A stretch of 42,605 bases of DNA. It comes from Verrucomicrobiota bacterium. Its GTDB lineage: Bacteria; Verrucomicrobiota; Verrucomicrobiia; Limisphaerales; JAHDYP01. The notes below the pieces were generated by a model. That model worked only from the letters and a program-made list of their open reading frames with translations, did not search any database and was not told the DNA's origin. This document shows positions 23,883 through 34,200 of this stretch, piece after piece. Positions within the stretch are counted from its first letter, which is position 1, and every line of letters begins with the position of its first letter. The stretch spans positions 1 through 42,605 of the forward strand of contig JAHDYP010000046.1 of NCBI GenBank assembly GCA_023383055.1, in the 5' to 3' direction. A program made the translations under genes and the position numbers.

Positions 23883-23884
23883 CC

Positions 23885-24838
23885 ATGAACGCGTCAGCCC
23901 ATCACAAATCCCGAACCACCCGCCGCGGGTTCCTGTCGGGCTCGGCCGCATTGGCGGCCGCGACGCTCGCCGGGTGCGCCACGCGGCCCCCGTCACCCGG
24001 CTCGATCATCGATACCCACACCCATTTCTACGATCCCACCCGTCCCCAAGGCGTGCCATGGCCGCCGCCGGACGATCCGTTGCTTTATCGCCCCGTCCTG
24101 CCGGCGGAGTTTCGAAGGTTGGCCGAACCGCTCGGCATCGCCGGCACCGTGGTGGTCGAGGCCAGTCCCTGGGTCGAGGACAATCAATGGGTGCTCGAGC
24201 TAGCGGCGGATGATCCTTACCTGATGGGCCTGGTCGGGCATCTGAAACCAGGCCAGCCGGATTTCGCGCAACAACTCGCGCGCTACGCCCGCAACCCGCG
24301 GTTCCGCGGCATTCGCACCGGGCTCTGGGGAGTCCAGCTGGATCCCAGCGGCGACGCGTTTGCGCGCGACCTCGAACGATTGTCCGAACGTGATCTCGCG
24401 CTGGACGTATTGATCGGCCCGGAACAACTGCCGACGGTGGCGCAACTGGCGACGCGCCTTCCCGCCCTGCGCATCGTGGTTGATCACTGCGCCAACGTCC
24501 GCATCGATGGCCACACGCCGCCGACAGCCTGGCGCAATGGCCTCCAGCTTTGTGCCGACCAACCGAACGTGTTCATGAAAGTCTCCGGGCTGGTCGAAGG
24601 AACCGGCCGCAGCGACGGCTCCGCAACCCGCGATGTGGAGTTCTACCGCCCTGTGCTCGATGCGGTTTGGAATGCCTTCGGCGAGGATCACGTTCTGTTC
24701 GGCTCGAACTGGCCCGTGAGCGCCCGGTTCGCGCCGCTGGCCACCGTGCATGCGATCGTGGCGGAGTACTTCGCCAGCCGGGGCGCGAACGCTCCATCGA
24801 AGTTTTTCCAGCATAATGCCAATCGAGTTTATCTCTGA
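23885..24838 (+). CDS. Tat-exported lipoprotein, amidohydrolase (amidohydrolase_2 / lactonase-like)
   Basis: The 317-residue product begins with a Tat signal (RTTRRGFLSGSAALAAATLAG) ending in a lipobox whose Cys31 would be lipidated, so a folded enzyme is anchored outside the inner membrane. The catalytic domain is a metal-dependent TIM barrel: IIDTHTHFYD with His45 and His47, later VDHCANV, and the family-typical LFGSNWPVS near the C-terminus carrying an exposed metal/substrate loop. Related proteins hydrolyse lactones or cyclic sugar derivatives such as fucono- or rhamnonolactone, which fits the neighbouring glycan-related genes; the substrate is inferred. It is co-directional with the gene 4 bases downstream, probably one operon. 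Confidence 0.88.
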   Translation: MNASAHHKSRTTRRGFLSGSAALAAATLAGCATRPPSPGSIIDTHTHFYDPTRPQGVPWPPPDDPLLYRPVLPAEFRRLAEPLGIAGTVVVEASPWVEDNQWVLELAADDPYLMGLVGHLKPGQPDFAQQLARYARNPRFRGIRTGLWGVQLDPSGDAFARDLERLSERDLALDVLIGPEQLPTVAQLATRLPALRIVVDHCANVRIDGHTPPTAWRNGLQLCADQPNVFMKVSGLVEGTGRSDGSATRDVEFYRPVLDAVWNAFGEDHVLFGSNWPVSARFAPLATVHAIVAEYFASRGANAPSKFFQHNANRVYL

Positions 24839-24842
24839 ACCT

Positions 24843-26363
24843 ATGAACGCCAACCGTCCCACCCGCCGATGGCCGCGGCGGATACTCCGCTGGTTCGCCG
24901 TCCTTTTGCTCATCCTGCTGGCTGTGGTGCTGGCACGTTGCCTCTACGCCTTTCGCGATCGCGATCCCGCCGCCGACTTCGCGCTCGAGCTCACCGACGA
25001 AGCCTGGCAGCAGGATCCGCGTCCGCTCCGCGTCGGCTTCGCCCGCGTGAAGATCACCCCGGACGTTGCCGATCCCACGAAGCCCGTCTACGTCGCCGGA
25101 TTCAGCCAGAACCGTCTGGCCACCGGCGTCCATGACGATCTCTGGGCGATTGCCTGCATCATCGACGACGGGCATCGACGCGTCGGTATCGCGTCGCTCG
25201 ACGCCATCGGACTCTTCCACGAAGCAGTGCTCGAAATCCGTCGGCGACTGCGGCCGGAGGATGGGATCGACTACGCCATCGTTTGCACCACGCACAACCA
25301 CAATACGCCAGATCTGATGGGACTTTGGGGACCGCACCCATTGAAGAGCGGAGTGGATCGAGCCTATCTGGAACTGGTGATCGCGGCAACCGCCCGGGCG
25401 TTGGGCGAAGCCGCGGCCGCCCTCGAGCCAGCCCAGGTGGTCTTTCACCAGATCCCCATGTCCACCGACGGCATCATTGCGGACACCCGCAAACCCGTCG
25501 TCTTCGATCCCGACCTGCGGGTGATGCATTTCACGCGGCCCGCCAGCGGCGATACCATCGGTTCGCTCGTCACCTGGGCGAACCATCCCGAAACGCCCTG
25601 GTCGCGCAACACGGAGATCACTTCGGATTTCTGCGGCTATCTCCGCGACGCGCTCGAACACGGGGTGGAACTGGACGGCCGCCCCGCGATCACCGGCGTG
25701 GGCGGTATCCACCTGTTCATCAATGGCGCCGTGGGCGGACTGATGACCACCCACCCCAGCGTGACCGTCACCAATCCCTTCACCGGGATCGCCCTGAAAG
25801 AACCTACCCACGAAAAGACCCAGGCGCTCGGCTGGCAACTGGCCGCGCGCATCGCCCCCGTGCTGACCACGCCGGCCGCGGGCACCGACCAAACTCCGAT
25901 CACCATCCGGGCGCACACGCTCGAGCTCCCGCTCGACAACTGGGCCTTCCTGCTCGCCCCGGTGCTGGGCTTGATCGATCGCGGACATTCGAGCTGGATG
26001 AAGATGCGCACCGAGGTGGCGCTGATCACCTTCGGCGAATCGAGCATCGCCTGCGTCCCCGGCGAGATTTATCCCGAGCTCGTCAATGGCGGCATCGAGC
26101 GCGCTCCCGGCGGCGATTTCGACTGCGATCCAGTCGAGGTTCCGCCCCTGCGCGAACTGATGCCCGGCCGGGCCAAATTCGTCTTCGGCCTCGCCAATGA
26201 CGAGATTGGCTACATCATTCCGAAGAGCCATTGGGACCGCAATCCACCCTATCTCTATGGATCGGAGAAGGGCGTCTACGGCGAGATCAATTCCATCGGA
26301 CCGGATTGCGCCCCCATCCTCCACTCCGCCTTCCGGGACCTGGCGGCAAGACAGTCGCGTTGA
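24843..26363 (+). CDS. Neutral/alkaline ceramidase-like membrane-anchored hydrolase
   Basis: From the ATG at 24843 the protein has 506 residues; the open frame reaches 24750 but that part overlaps the amidohydrolase gene. An N-terminal membrane anchor (residues about 14-34, ILRWFAVLLLILLAVVLARC) precedes a domain resembling neutral/alkaline non-lysosomal ceramidase. It opens with VGFARVKITPDVADPTKPVY and continues with a metal-site-like CTTHNHNTPDLMG, then VTWANHPETPWSRNTEITSD and GESSIACVPGEIYPELVNGG. Ceramidases release fatty acid from ceramides; many bacterial members have undefined substrates. It starts 4 bases after the amidohydrolase stop. A TGAGCGC-A-GCGCTCA hairpin (26361-26375) begins in the stop codon and may aid termination. 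Confidence 0.8.
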   Translation: MNANRPTRRWPRRILRWFAVLLLILLAVVLARCLYAFRDRDPAADFALELTDEAWQQDPRPLRVGFARVKITPDVADPTKPVYVAGFSQNRLATGVHDDLWAIACIIDDGHRRVGIASLDAIGLFHEAVLEIRRRLRPEDGIDYAIVCTTHNHNTPDLMGLWGPHPLKSGVDRAYLELVIAATARALGEAAAALEPAQVVFHQIPMSTDGIIADTRKPVVFDPDLRVMHFTRPASGDTIGSLVTWANHPETPWSRNTEITSDFCGYLRDALEHGVELDGRPAITGVGGIHLFINGAVGGLMTTHPSVTVTNPFTGIALKEPTHEKTQALGWQLAARIAPVLTTPAAGTDQTPITIRAHTLELPLDNWAFLLAPVLGLIDRGHSSWMKMRTEVALITFGESSIACVPGEIYPELVNGGIERAPGGDFDCDPVEVPPLRELMPGRAKFVFGLANDEIGYIIPKSHWDRNPPYLYGSEKGVYGEINSIGPDCAPILHSAFRDLAARQSR

Positions 26364-26520
26364 GCGCAGCGCTCACGGTCGATTTGGCAGTGCGAGATTC
26401 CCGCGCGGACAGCCAGCCGACCTTGGCCGGCTGGCCGGCACATTCGAGGCCGTCTTCCGGTGGCGGTAACCCTCGGAGCCAGTGCCGGATTCGTCCGTGG
26501 AAACACCGCACGCCGCGAGA

Positions 26521-26594
26521 GGATTTCACCGGCCAAAATGGCCAATCTCCCGCGTCCCGATTTCATGTCGCATATGCGACATGAAATCGGGACG
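26521..26594. repeat. 74-base repeat element with perfect 42-base palindrome, copy 1
   Basis: The palindrome at 26553-26594 is perfect over 42 bases with centre CATATG. Its left arm starts CGTCCCGATTTCATG and its right arm mirrors it. The 32 bases to the left (including CCAAAATGGCCAATCT) are shared with the second copy at 37261-37336, so the element is asymmetric. It lies between convergent genes (ceramidase-like and Uma2). Read in one frame on either strand, the palindrome encodes SRFHVAYAT and a stop. It is probably a REP/MITE-like mobile repeat or a bidirectional transcription stop. The rest of 26364-26723 holds no gene. Confidence 0.85.
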
Positions 26595-26627
26595 TCGGTT
26601 CCGCCCCGTTGACGATGGAATCGATGC

Positions 26628-26646
26628 CCCCAAGCAGATATTGGGG
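26628..26646 (-). terminator. Hairpin downstream of Uma2
   Basis: CCCCAA (26628-26633) and TTGGGG (26641-26646) form a 6-base stem with a 7-base loop, 78 bases past the Uma2 stop on the reverse strand. No T-run is adjacent, so terminator function is only possible. Confidence 0.3.
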
Positions 26647-26723
26647 CCCGATGGTGTGTTCGGCGGGTTGGCAACCGGTGTGACTATGGGGTGACCGAGG
26701 GAGCGGCGGCATGCCTGTCGACA

Positions 26724-27392
26724 TCAACAGACGTCGTTTCGCGTCAACGCCTCGAGCACCATGGCGGTGTCGCCGGCCAACAGCGCGCCGACGGGCAGGC
26801 GCAGACCTGGAAAAACCCTGCTGTGCAGCAGGCCGTGCGCATCCGGGAGTTGCGGGCGGTACTCGTCGACTTCGAGATTGAACCATTCCAGCCGCCCTTC
26901 GGCGACGAGCCACACCAGGTATTCCTGCACGCGATTGCGACAGTAGGCCCGCCGTTTGTCGCGCATATCGATCGCGGCCGAACTCGAAGCCACTTCCACG
27001 ATCAGTTCCGGCGGGCCGGCAAGGTAACCGTCTTCGTTCACGCGGGTCAGTCCGCCATGGTCGGGCAGGCGGCGCAACAGAGCGTCCGGTTGGACGGTGT
27101 TGTCGGCGTCGAGGATCACGGTAGCGTTGGGCATGAACTGCACTCCAGGAGTTCGGCCAGCGTAGAGGGCCAGCCAGCCATGAATGATGCCATCGGGAAT
27201 CGCATGCTCGGCACTCACGGGTGAACCCATATAAACGACTCCTTCGATCAGTTCCGCCTTCTTCACCTGCGGCATCCCCTCGTAGCGCCGCAGAAACTCG
27301 CGGGAATGCATCGTCTCGCCGTTCTCCAACGGCAACGGACGGCTCGGGGATCGCCCGGTTGTCTCGGCCTGGTGCTCGACGGCCCTTATCAC
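26724..27392 (-). CDS. Uma2 family (DUF820) endonuclease-like protein
   Basis: The 222-residue product shows the Uma2/DUF820 pattern, a PD-(D/E)XK-like restriction-endonuclease fold: KKAELIEGVVYM (about residues 44-55), TVQPDALLRRLPD and GPPELIVEVASSSAAIDMRD, followed by KRRAYCRNRVQEYLVW. The Asp of QPD and Glu-x-Val-x of ELIVEV fill the usual catalytic positions. The family is widespread in cyanobacteria, planctomycetes and related phyla, often as many solitary copies; its role is unknown. The GTG at 27392 is used because family similarity (ENGETMHSREFLRRYEGMP) extends upstream of the ATG at 27311. The gene stands alone; the 264 bases between it and the next gene show nothing identifiable. 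Confidence 0.86.
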   Translation of the reverse strand: MIRAVEHQAETTGRSPSRPLPLENGETMHSREFLRRYEGMPQVKKAELIEGVVYMGSPVSAEHAIPDGIIHGWLALYAGRTPGVQFMPNATVILDADNTVQPDALLRRLPDHGGLTRVNEDGYLAGPPELIVEVASSSAAIDMRDKRRAYCRNRVQEYLVWLVAEGRLEWFNLEVDEYRPQLPDAHGLLHSRVFPGLRLPVGALLAGDTAMVLEALTRNDVC

Positions 27393-27656
27393 AAGCGGAA
27401 TCTAGTCGGCGTCCCCTGAGGTGGCAAGAATGGCTTTCCGAATCGGATGCAGTTGTTCCCTCGTCCAACCATTCGCCTGCGATTGCACAGTTGCGCTACC
27501 ACTATGGATGGGATCCTGATAACGAAGCGGATAGTGCGGAATGGATGGGAACACTCGGACATCTCGTCCGCGCGTTCCCGCGCCTGCCGCAGCTGGCCCG
27601 ATTCAGACCAGCCCTTCAAAAACGCGGTCGCGAACTTCTCGGAAACGGCAAGGCGC

Positions 27657-28292
27657 TCACGGGACGAGCATCAACCGGAAGAACAGGACGGGCACGTCCG
27701 GGTGGGGTTGCTCGCGTATCAGCCAGACCGATTGATCGGCGACAATGGTTTGCAGCGGAATCCAGTTCGTGAGGTCGCTGGAGACGAGCAGGTCATACGT
27801 CCGTCCAGGTTCGACCCGGGCAGCGGCGGTGAGGAAGCCATCGGCGGTCAGCAGCAGATTGCCCCATTCCATCAATGGCCATTCGGCGTTAAGGATCGCG
27901 ACCGATGCCGGGCGGCTGGCGAGCGTGGCGAACGGGTTCGACACCGTGACGGTGTAAGTGCCGCTATCCGCGGTCGTTGATTGGGCGATGTGCAGTGTCG
28001 GGTTCAGCGCGCCCGGGATCGGTTGTCCATCCCGGTACCATTGGTAGCTGATCGGCTCCGCACCGATGGCGTCCACGGCCAGCGTAATCCCGGCGCCGGC
28101 CAACGCGCCGACATCGCCCGGCTCCTCGCGCAGACTCAACGTGGTGACCGCAAGGCTCACTTCGTTGGCCGCGCCGACCGCGATCACATTCCGCAGCCAG
28201 GTCGGCGGAACCGACTCTCCGGCGTTGTTGGAGCCCGCGCAGCGAACCAACCCCAAACCGCTCAGCAATGAGACGAAATGCGGCGCGCTATG
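27657..28292 (-). pseudogene. Frame-shifted C-terminal part of the giant RCC1/Ig protein
   Basis: This stretch continues the giant protein in another frame. It completes the last RCC1 repeat (PHFVSLLSGLGLV, then GSNNAGESVPP and LRNVIAVGAANEVSLAVT), carries the fifteenth Ig-like domain (YQWYRDGQPIPGALNPTLHI) and ends with the C-terminal module common in secreted Verrucomicrobia proteins (GRTYDLLVSSDLTNWIPLQT to FFRLMLVP). It has no start of its own. Removing one base from GGG at 28292-28294 would join ALAIG directly to HSAPHFVSLL and restore one protein of about 2,760 residues. The shift may be a real mutation or an assembly error in a homopolymer. Confidence 0.8.
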
Positions 28293-31200
28293 GGCCAATC
28301 GCCAGGGCTTCGGCCGGCGCCAGGGCCGGGTAAGCTCCGACCTGTTCCGGCCAGAGATGCACCGCGCCGGAGTCGGTGATCGCTCCGAAGTAGTTCCCCA
28401 TGCCCGCCAGTTTCACCAGCGGTGCGAGGGGCGGCCGAGCTCCATAATAATAGCCCCATTCAGTGAGTGTGCCGTTGGCGTGCAGGGCAGCACTATGATC
28501 AAACGTTCCGGCCACGGCGACCACACCGCGCAGTGGTGGTGGCGCGGATTGACCGTAGGCATCGTAACCCCAGCACACGACGGTACCGTCGCGGCGCACG
28601 GCCAGGCTGTGGATCCAGCCGGCGGCGATGCCGGCAACGTTGGTGAGGTTAAGTGGCGCTAGGTGTTGACCATGATCGCCACCTCCCCAGCCAACGACCT
28701 GGCCGTCGCGACGCAGCGCCAGGTTGTGGAACTCCCCGGTGGCCACTTGCACCACGTCACTCAATCCCGCCGGGGTGTTGGTCTGACCGCGATCGTTCAC
28801 GCCCCAGGCCCGAACCGTGCCGTCGTCGAGCAACGCCACCGCGTGCCCCCACATGCCCGAAACCGCTCGAACGCGGGGCGGAACGGTGTCCAGGTACTGC
28901 AATACCGGGTTGGCGGGGTTCCCCCAGCCGACCAGCGCGCCATGCCGCCGCGGTTGGATCTCGAGGGTCGTGGCTACGGAGGCGCTCGCCGCGTGGGCGG
29001 CCACTTCGACCTGGTAACTTCCCGACTCGGCGGGAGTGGCCTGCGGCAGGTACAGCCAGGCATTCGTGGCCTGGGCAATCGGTTGGGCCTCGTGAAACCA
29101 CTGGTAACGCAATGGGTCCCGACCGGTGGCAGTCACCTGAAACCACGCAGGGTCGCCTTCGGCAACCGATGCGGGAGCCGGCGAATAATCGACCGATAAT
29201 GCGGCGATCGTCGCCGCCCGGTCCCAGCCGGCAAACACACCCGCCGCCGCGGCGGTCAGCGGCTCCGGTTGCGGGAACGCTCCCGAACCCCAGGTGCGCA
29301 GAGTTCCGTCCGCGCGTTGAACCACAAAGTACCCGTTCCCTGCCGCAATGCTGACCACCTGCGCCACGTCCAGCGGCACCGGAAGGGATGCGCCAGTGAG
29401 CGCGGACCACGTCGTGACGCCGCCATCGGGATGCCGAGCCATCAGCAGGTCACTGCCCGCGGCGAGGTCGACTGACAGCTCGAGATTCTCCGGAACGGGA
29501 AATCGCGCAAGGCCGTCCAGCGACCAGACCGCCACGCTCCCGTCGGCGCGGAGTCCCGCGACAAAGGCATCACCGGTCACCACCCGGACCGTGTTGGTCC
29601 CGTCCGCGGGTGGGGCGACGGGATAGACGGTATCTCCGCCGAACAGGGCGATGCGTCCAAAGGCATCGATGCCGGCCGTGTGAAACCGCGCCGCCGCAAT
29701 GTCCCTGAGCGGCTCGACCCCTGGCGGAGGTGAATACTGGCCGTAGTAATTGTCGCCCCAGCCGACGACCGTGCCATCGGCCCGCAATGCCACGCTATGC
29801 ACGCCGCCGGCGGCAATGCGCACCACGTTGGCTAAGCCGGTCGGAACCACGTGCTGGTTAAACGCGGGGTCGAAGTACCCCCAGCCCACCACCTCACCCG
29901 CATCCGTCAACGCCAGCCCGTGGGTGAAGCCCCAGACGAGCTGGACTGCGTTGGTAATGGCCGGCCGTGCGTGGTCGACCGGTCCCCAGCTCGCCACGAT
30001 TCCGGAAGGCGCGGGCAGGACCACGATGGATACCGGGTCGCTGCTAACCGAGCCGAGTTGATTGGTCACGGTCACCCGGTAATTTCCGGCGTCGGCTAGC
30101 GTGGCCCGTGGGATCGGCAGCGACGGCCCGACCGCCCCGGGAATGGCCATGCCGTCGTGGTACCACTGGTAGGCGAGCGGCGGCGTGCCGCGCGCATCGA
30201 CGTGCAATAACGCCAGACCGCGTTCCAGCGTGGTGTGTCCGCGTGGCGGTTGGGCAAGCCGCGGCGCGGCGGGTTCCACGACCAATAGCGCCGCGCGACT
30301 TGCGGCCATCCCGGTGGCATTGCTCACCGTCACCCGGTACGCCCCGGCGTCGGCAGCCTGCACATTTCGCAGCCGCAAATCAGCACCACTTCCCGCGATG
30401 GATCCCCCATTCCGCGTCCAGCGGTAGACCCGAGGATCGCTGCCCGAAGCCACCGCGGAAAAGGTCACATCCGCCCCTTCGCTTACGGTCTGGTCGACGG
30501 GTTCGAGTAGGATCGCTGGAGGATCGACCGCCAGCGCGGCGGAGCGGCTCATGGCGGTGCCAAGCGTATTGTTGGCCACGACCAGATAACCACCCTGATC
30601 GATGGAACGTGCCGCCGACAACCGGAATTGTGCGTTGGTGAATCCTGGCAGCGTGACTCCATCTTTCATCCAGCGAAAGGTGATGGGTTCAGTGCCGACG
30701 ATGACCGGCGTAAACTCGACGGCTTCACCAATACTCACGATCAGGTCGGACGGCTGTTGCATGACCCGCGGAGCGGTAGCTCGAACGGTCACGGCAACCC
30801 CCAGACTGGTAGCCTGCCCGAACGCGTTGCTCGCGGTGACCAGGTAGGTCCCGGCATCCGCGGCCTGGGCATTCGCGATCTCGAGCCGTGCCGCGTCGGT
30901 GCGGGCAATCAGAACCCCATCCCGCCGCCAGCTGTATTGGATGGGTTCGGAACCGAATACCTGCGCACTGAGCCGAAGCGGGTTGCCCGCCAGGACCATC
31001 GTGGGCGCTGGGCTCACGATGAACCCGGGAGCCGAGGTGGCGACGCGCACCTGGGCGACACGGCTCGTCGTGGCGCCATACGCGTTATTCACCAATACGT
31101 CGTAACCGCCCGCCATGGGCGCCTGGAGGTTTAGCAGGTCCAGCCGGGCGGACTGCGCCTCGGGAATCGGACTTCCGTTGAATCGCCATTGATAGGTCAA

Positions 31201-34200
31201 CGGCGGCTGGCCAATGGCCGTCACTTGCAGGTTCGTGTTCATACCCGCGGGGACTGTGAGGTCGACCGGTTCCACCGCCACCCGCGGCAGCATCAGCACC
31301 GTGAGCCGGTTAGTCCGGGTCAACGTCGCGCCCCAGTCATTCTCGACCCTTGCGTGATAATATCCCGCATCGTTGGTTCGGACCTCGGGAATGGAGAGGA
31401 GCATGTCCGTTTGACCGGTCAACTCAACGCCGTCGTGGAACCAGCGATACCGCAATTGACCCGTGCCCACCGCGTGAATCGCCAGTTCGGCGGATGCGCC
31501 TTCAACCGCGAGGTAAGTCGTGGGCAGGTTCGTGACGATCACCGGATTGCGCGTAATCGCGAGGCTGAAGTCACCGCCGGCCGCGATGCCCACCACGTTC
31601 GCAAGCCCTTCCGGCACGTTCGTCTTTCCACTTCTCGCATCACCACCCGCGAGCACGGTGCCATCGGCCCGCAAAGCCAGCGTGTGGTTTGGCCCGCAGG
31701 CAATCCGGATCACATTGGTTGCGGCCGGCATCGCCACCGCCCCGGGGCCGGAGCCCCAGACGAACACCGAGCCATCGGCCCGTAACCCAGCGGCATGTCT
31801 TTCCCCAAGATCGATCGCCACCAGGTTCGTCGCCGCCGCCGGAACCGTCCGGACCGCGGACGCCGGCGTTCCCATCCAAACGAGGGTTCCGTCCGCGCGC
31901 AGTGCCACTGCCACCCGTTCATGAGCCGCCACATCCACCACGTTCACCGCCTCATCTGGCACCAGGAAAGGCGCGCTCGTGAATTCATTGGCTCGCCCCC
32001 AGCCGATCACTTGGCCGTCAGCATCCAGGACCACCCCGAACGAAGCTCCGGTGGCGACGTCGACCGCCGACACCAGATTCGTCGGAATCTCCGAAAGCGC
32101 AGGTCCCGGGTAGCCCCAGCCCGCGATGGTACCGTTCTCGAGCAGCGCCAGTGCGTGCTGTGAACCGACGGAGACTTTCACCACACCCGCGAGATCGTCC
32201 GGCGGCAACAGCTCGAACATCGGGGTTGACCGGTGCGTCGAGACGGTCCCGGACCGATCGAGCGCCAGCGCGAAGGTCGACCCGCCGTCCAGGGCCACAA
32301 TGTTCGTAGGGATGCTCCGCAGCGGGTTGTTGCCCCAACCCACGACCACGCCGTCGCCCAAAACCGGCACCACCCGCAATTCCAAAGGCGGCGTCTCGGC
32401 TTGGCCCAGCGCGTTCCGCACCGCCAGCGTGTAGAGCCCCGCTTGGTGAGCGGCCACCGCCGCAAGCTCGAGTTGTCGCCCGGTCGCCCCGGCAATGTCC
32501 ACCCCGCCGTATCGCCACTGGTAGGTCATGGGCTCGGAGCCAATCAATGCGCGGTCCAGTACCACCCGGTTGCCCTCCAGCGCCAGACGTATGGGATCGT
32601 CATCGCTCGGCACCGGGGGCGAGGCGATCACGGTCAAAGCGACCGGTTCGGTCCGAATCGTGCCGTTCAGGTTCCGCACTTCGACGCTATAGGAACCCGC
32701 CACAACAGACTGGACATTGCGAAGATGCAGGATGCGATTGGTGGCACCCACGAGCGGAACATCGTTCCAATGCCACTGCCATTCGAGTGGTTCACTCCCG
32801 CGCGCCTCCACCTCGAACACGGCTTCGCTTCCCGCCGGCAGCGCCACCGGCACTGGCGGCGTCTGGATCCAGGGAATGCTCGGTGTGACTTCGATCTGGA
32901 AGGAACTTGAGAACGACGTGCCATAGGGATTCGAGGCCATGAGCCGGTATTCCCCCGCCATCCCGGCCTGGACATTCGTCAGCAACAGTTCCGCGACGTC
33001 CGCCGACGCGATGTCCACTCCATCGCGCTGCCAAACAAACGTGACCGGCGCTTCGCCGGCCCACACCGGACTCACGCTGACGTCTGCCCCCGCGGAGACG
33101 ACCAGCGAATCCATCGGCTTGAATTCCACCGGGCCGGTTACGCCGACCGTCGCCGGCGGACTGGTGATGACATGATCTTCGTTTAGAACGCGCACCCGGT
33201 ATTCGCCGCGATCGAAAGCCGTCACCGTCGGGATCGTGAGCGTCGCCCCGGTCGCCCCGGGAATCTCCACGCCGTCCTTTTCCCATTGGTAGACAAAGAC
33301 CGTGCTGCTTCGGGCTGCCGCGTTAAGGGTGAGCGTCTGGCCAGGTTCGACCAATGTCGAGGCCGGTGTTTCGTCGAGATACGGCGCACGGGTCAGAGCA
33401 GCCACCGCGTCAAAGGAACTGGCGATCCTTTGGGCCTGCTCGATGCCTGACAACCATCCCCAGTCCGCCGAGTAAATGCGTCCGTCAGCCCGCAACAGGA
33501 ACGGGTTCCCCCACCAGACTGGCGGAGCCGCGATGGCGACAATGTCTTCGCCTCCCGGGTAGGGCACCGGCGGCGAGTCCGAGTTGTTCCAGGTCAGGAC
33601 CACGCCGTCATCGAGCAGACACCATCGTCCCCAGTCGCTGACCGCGATGGCGATGGCTTGAGGATTCTGGAATCGCTGACGGCGAGGGTTGTCGAAGGTG
33701 TAATTTGTCCAATCCCATACCGTGCCGTCTGCCTCGAGCAACATCGAGCTACCACTGCCCGCGGCTACCGCGATCACGTTCCTCGCACCCGACGGAAAAG
33801 TCTCCGGCATTGGCCATTGCATGACGGTGCCATTCTCGCGCAGGGCCAGACTGTGCTGATGCCCAGCCGATACCGCCACCACGTTGCTCAAACCTTCGGG
33901 CACGGACCATTGCCCATGGTTCTCACCTATTTGAGAACCCCAGCCGCGCACGGTGCCATCTTGCTGCAGCACCAGATTGTGGAAGCGCCCCGCGGCAATG
34001 GCCTTCACCGAACTGGTCGATGGAATCGCCGCGGGATCCCAGTCCGCCGAACCGTCCTCCCCTCCCCAACCGATCAGTTGACCGTCGGCACGCAATGCCA
34101 GCCCGTGCACATCGCCCATCGCCACAGCCACCGCGTTCGTTAGGTCCCGAGGGAAATTGAGTTTGCCGCCGTGATTCGCGCCCACGGCCACCAACAGTGA

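Noticed and set aside
24573..26324. Long antisense open frame (583 codons) opposite the amidohydrolase and ceramidase-like genes
   Set aside because: Shadow of GC-rich coding DNA; the forward frames carry recognisable signal sequences and motifs, the antisense product does not.
27393..27656. Forward frame running through the Uma2 upstream region (AQLRYHYGWDPDNEADSAEW)
   Set aside because: No start signal or recognised family; it overlaps the ends of two real genes, so it is treated as chance.
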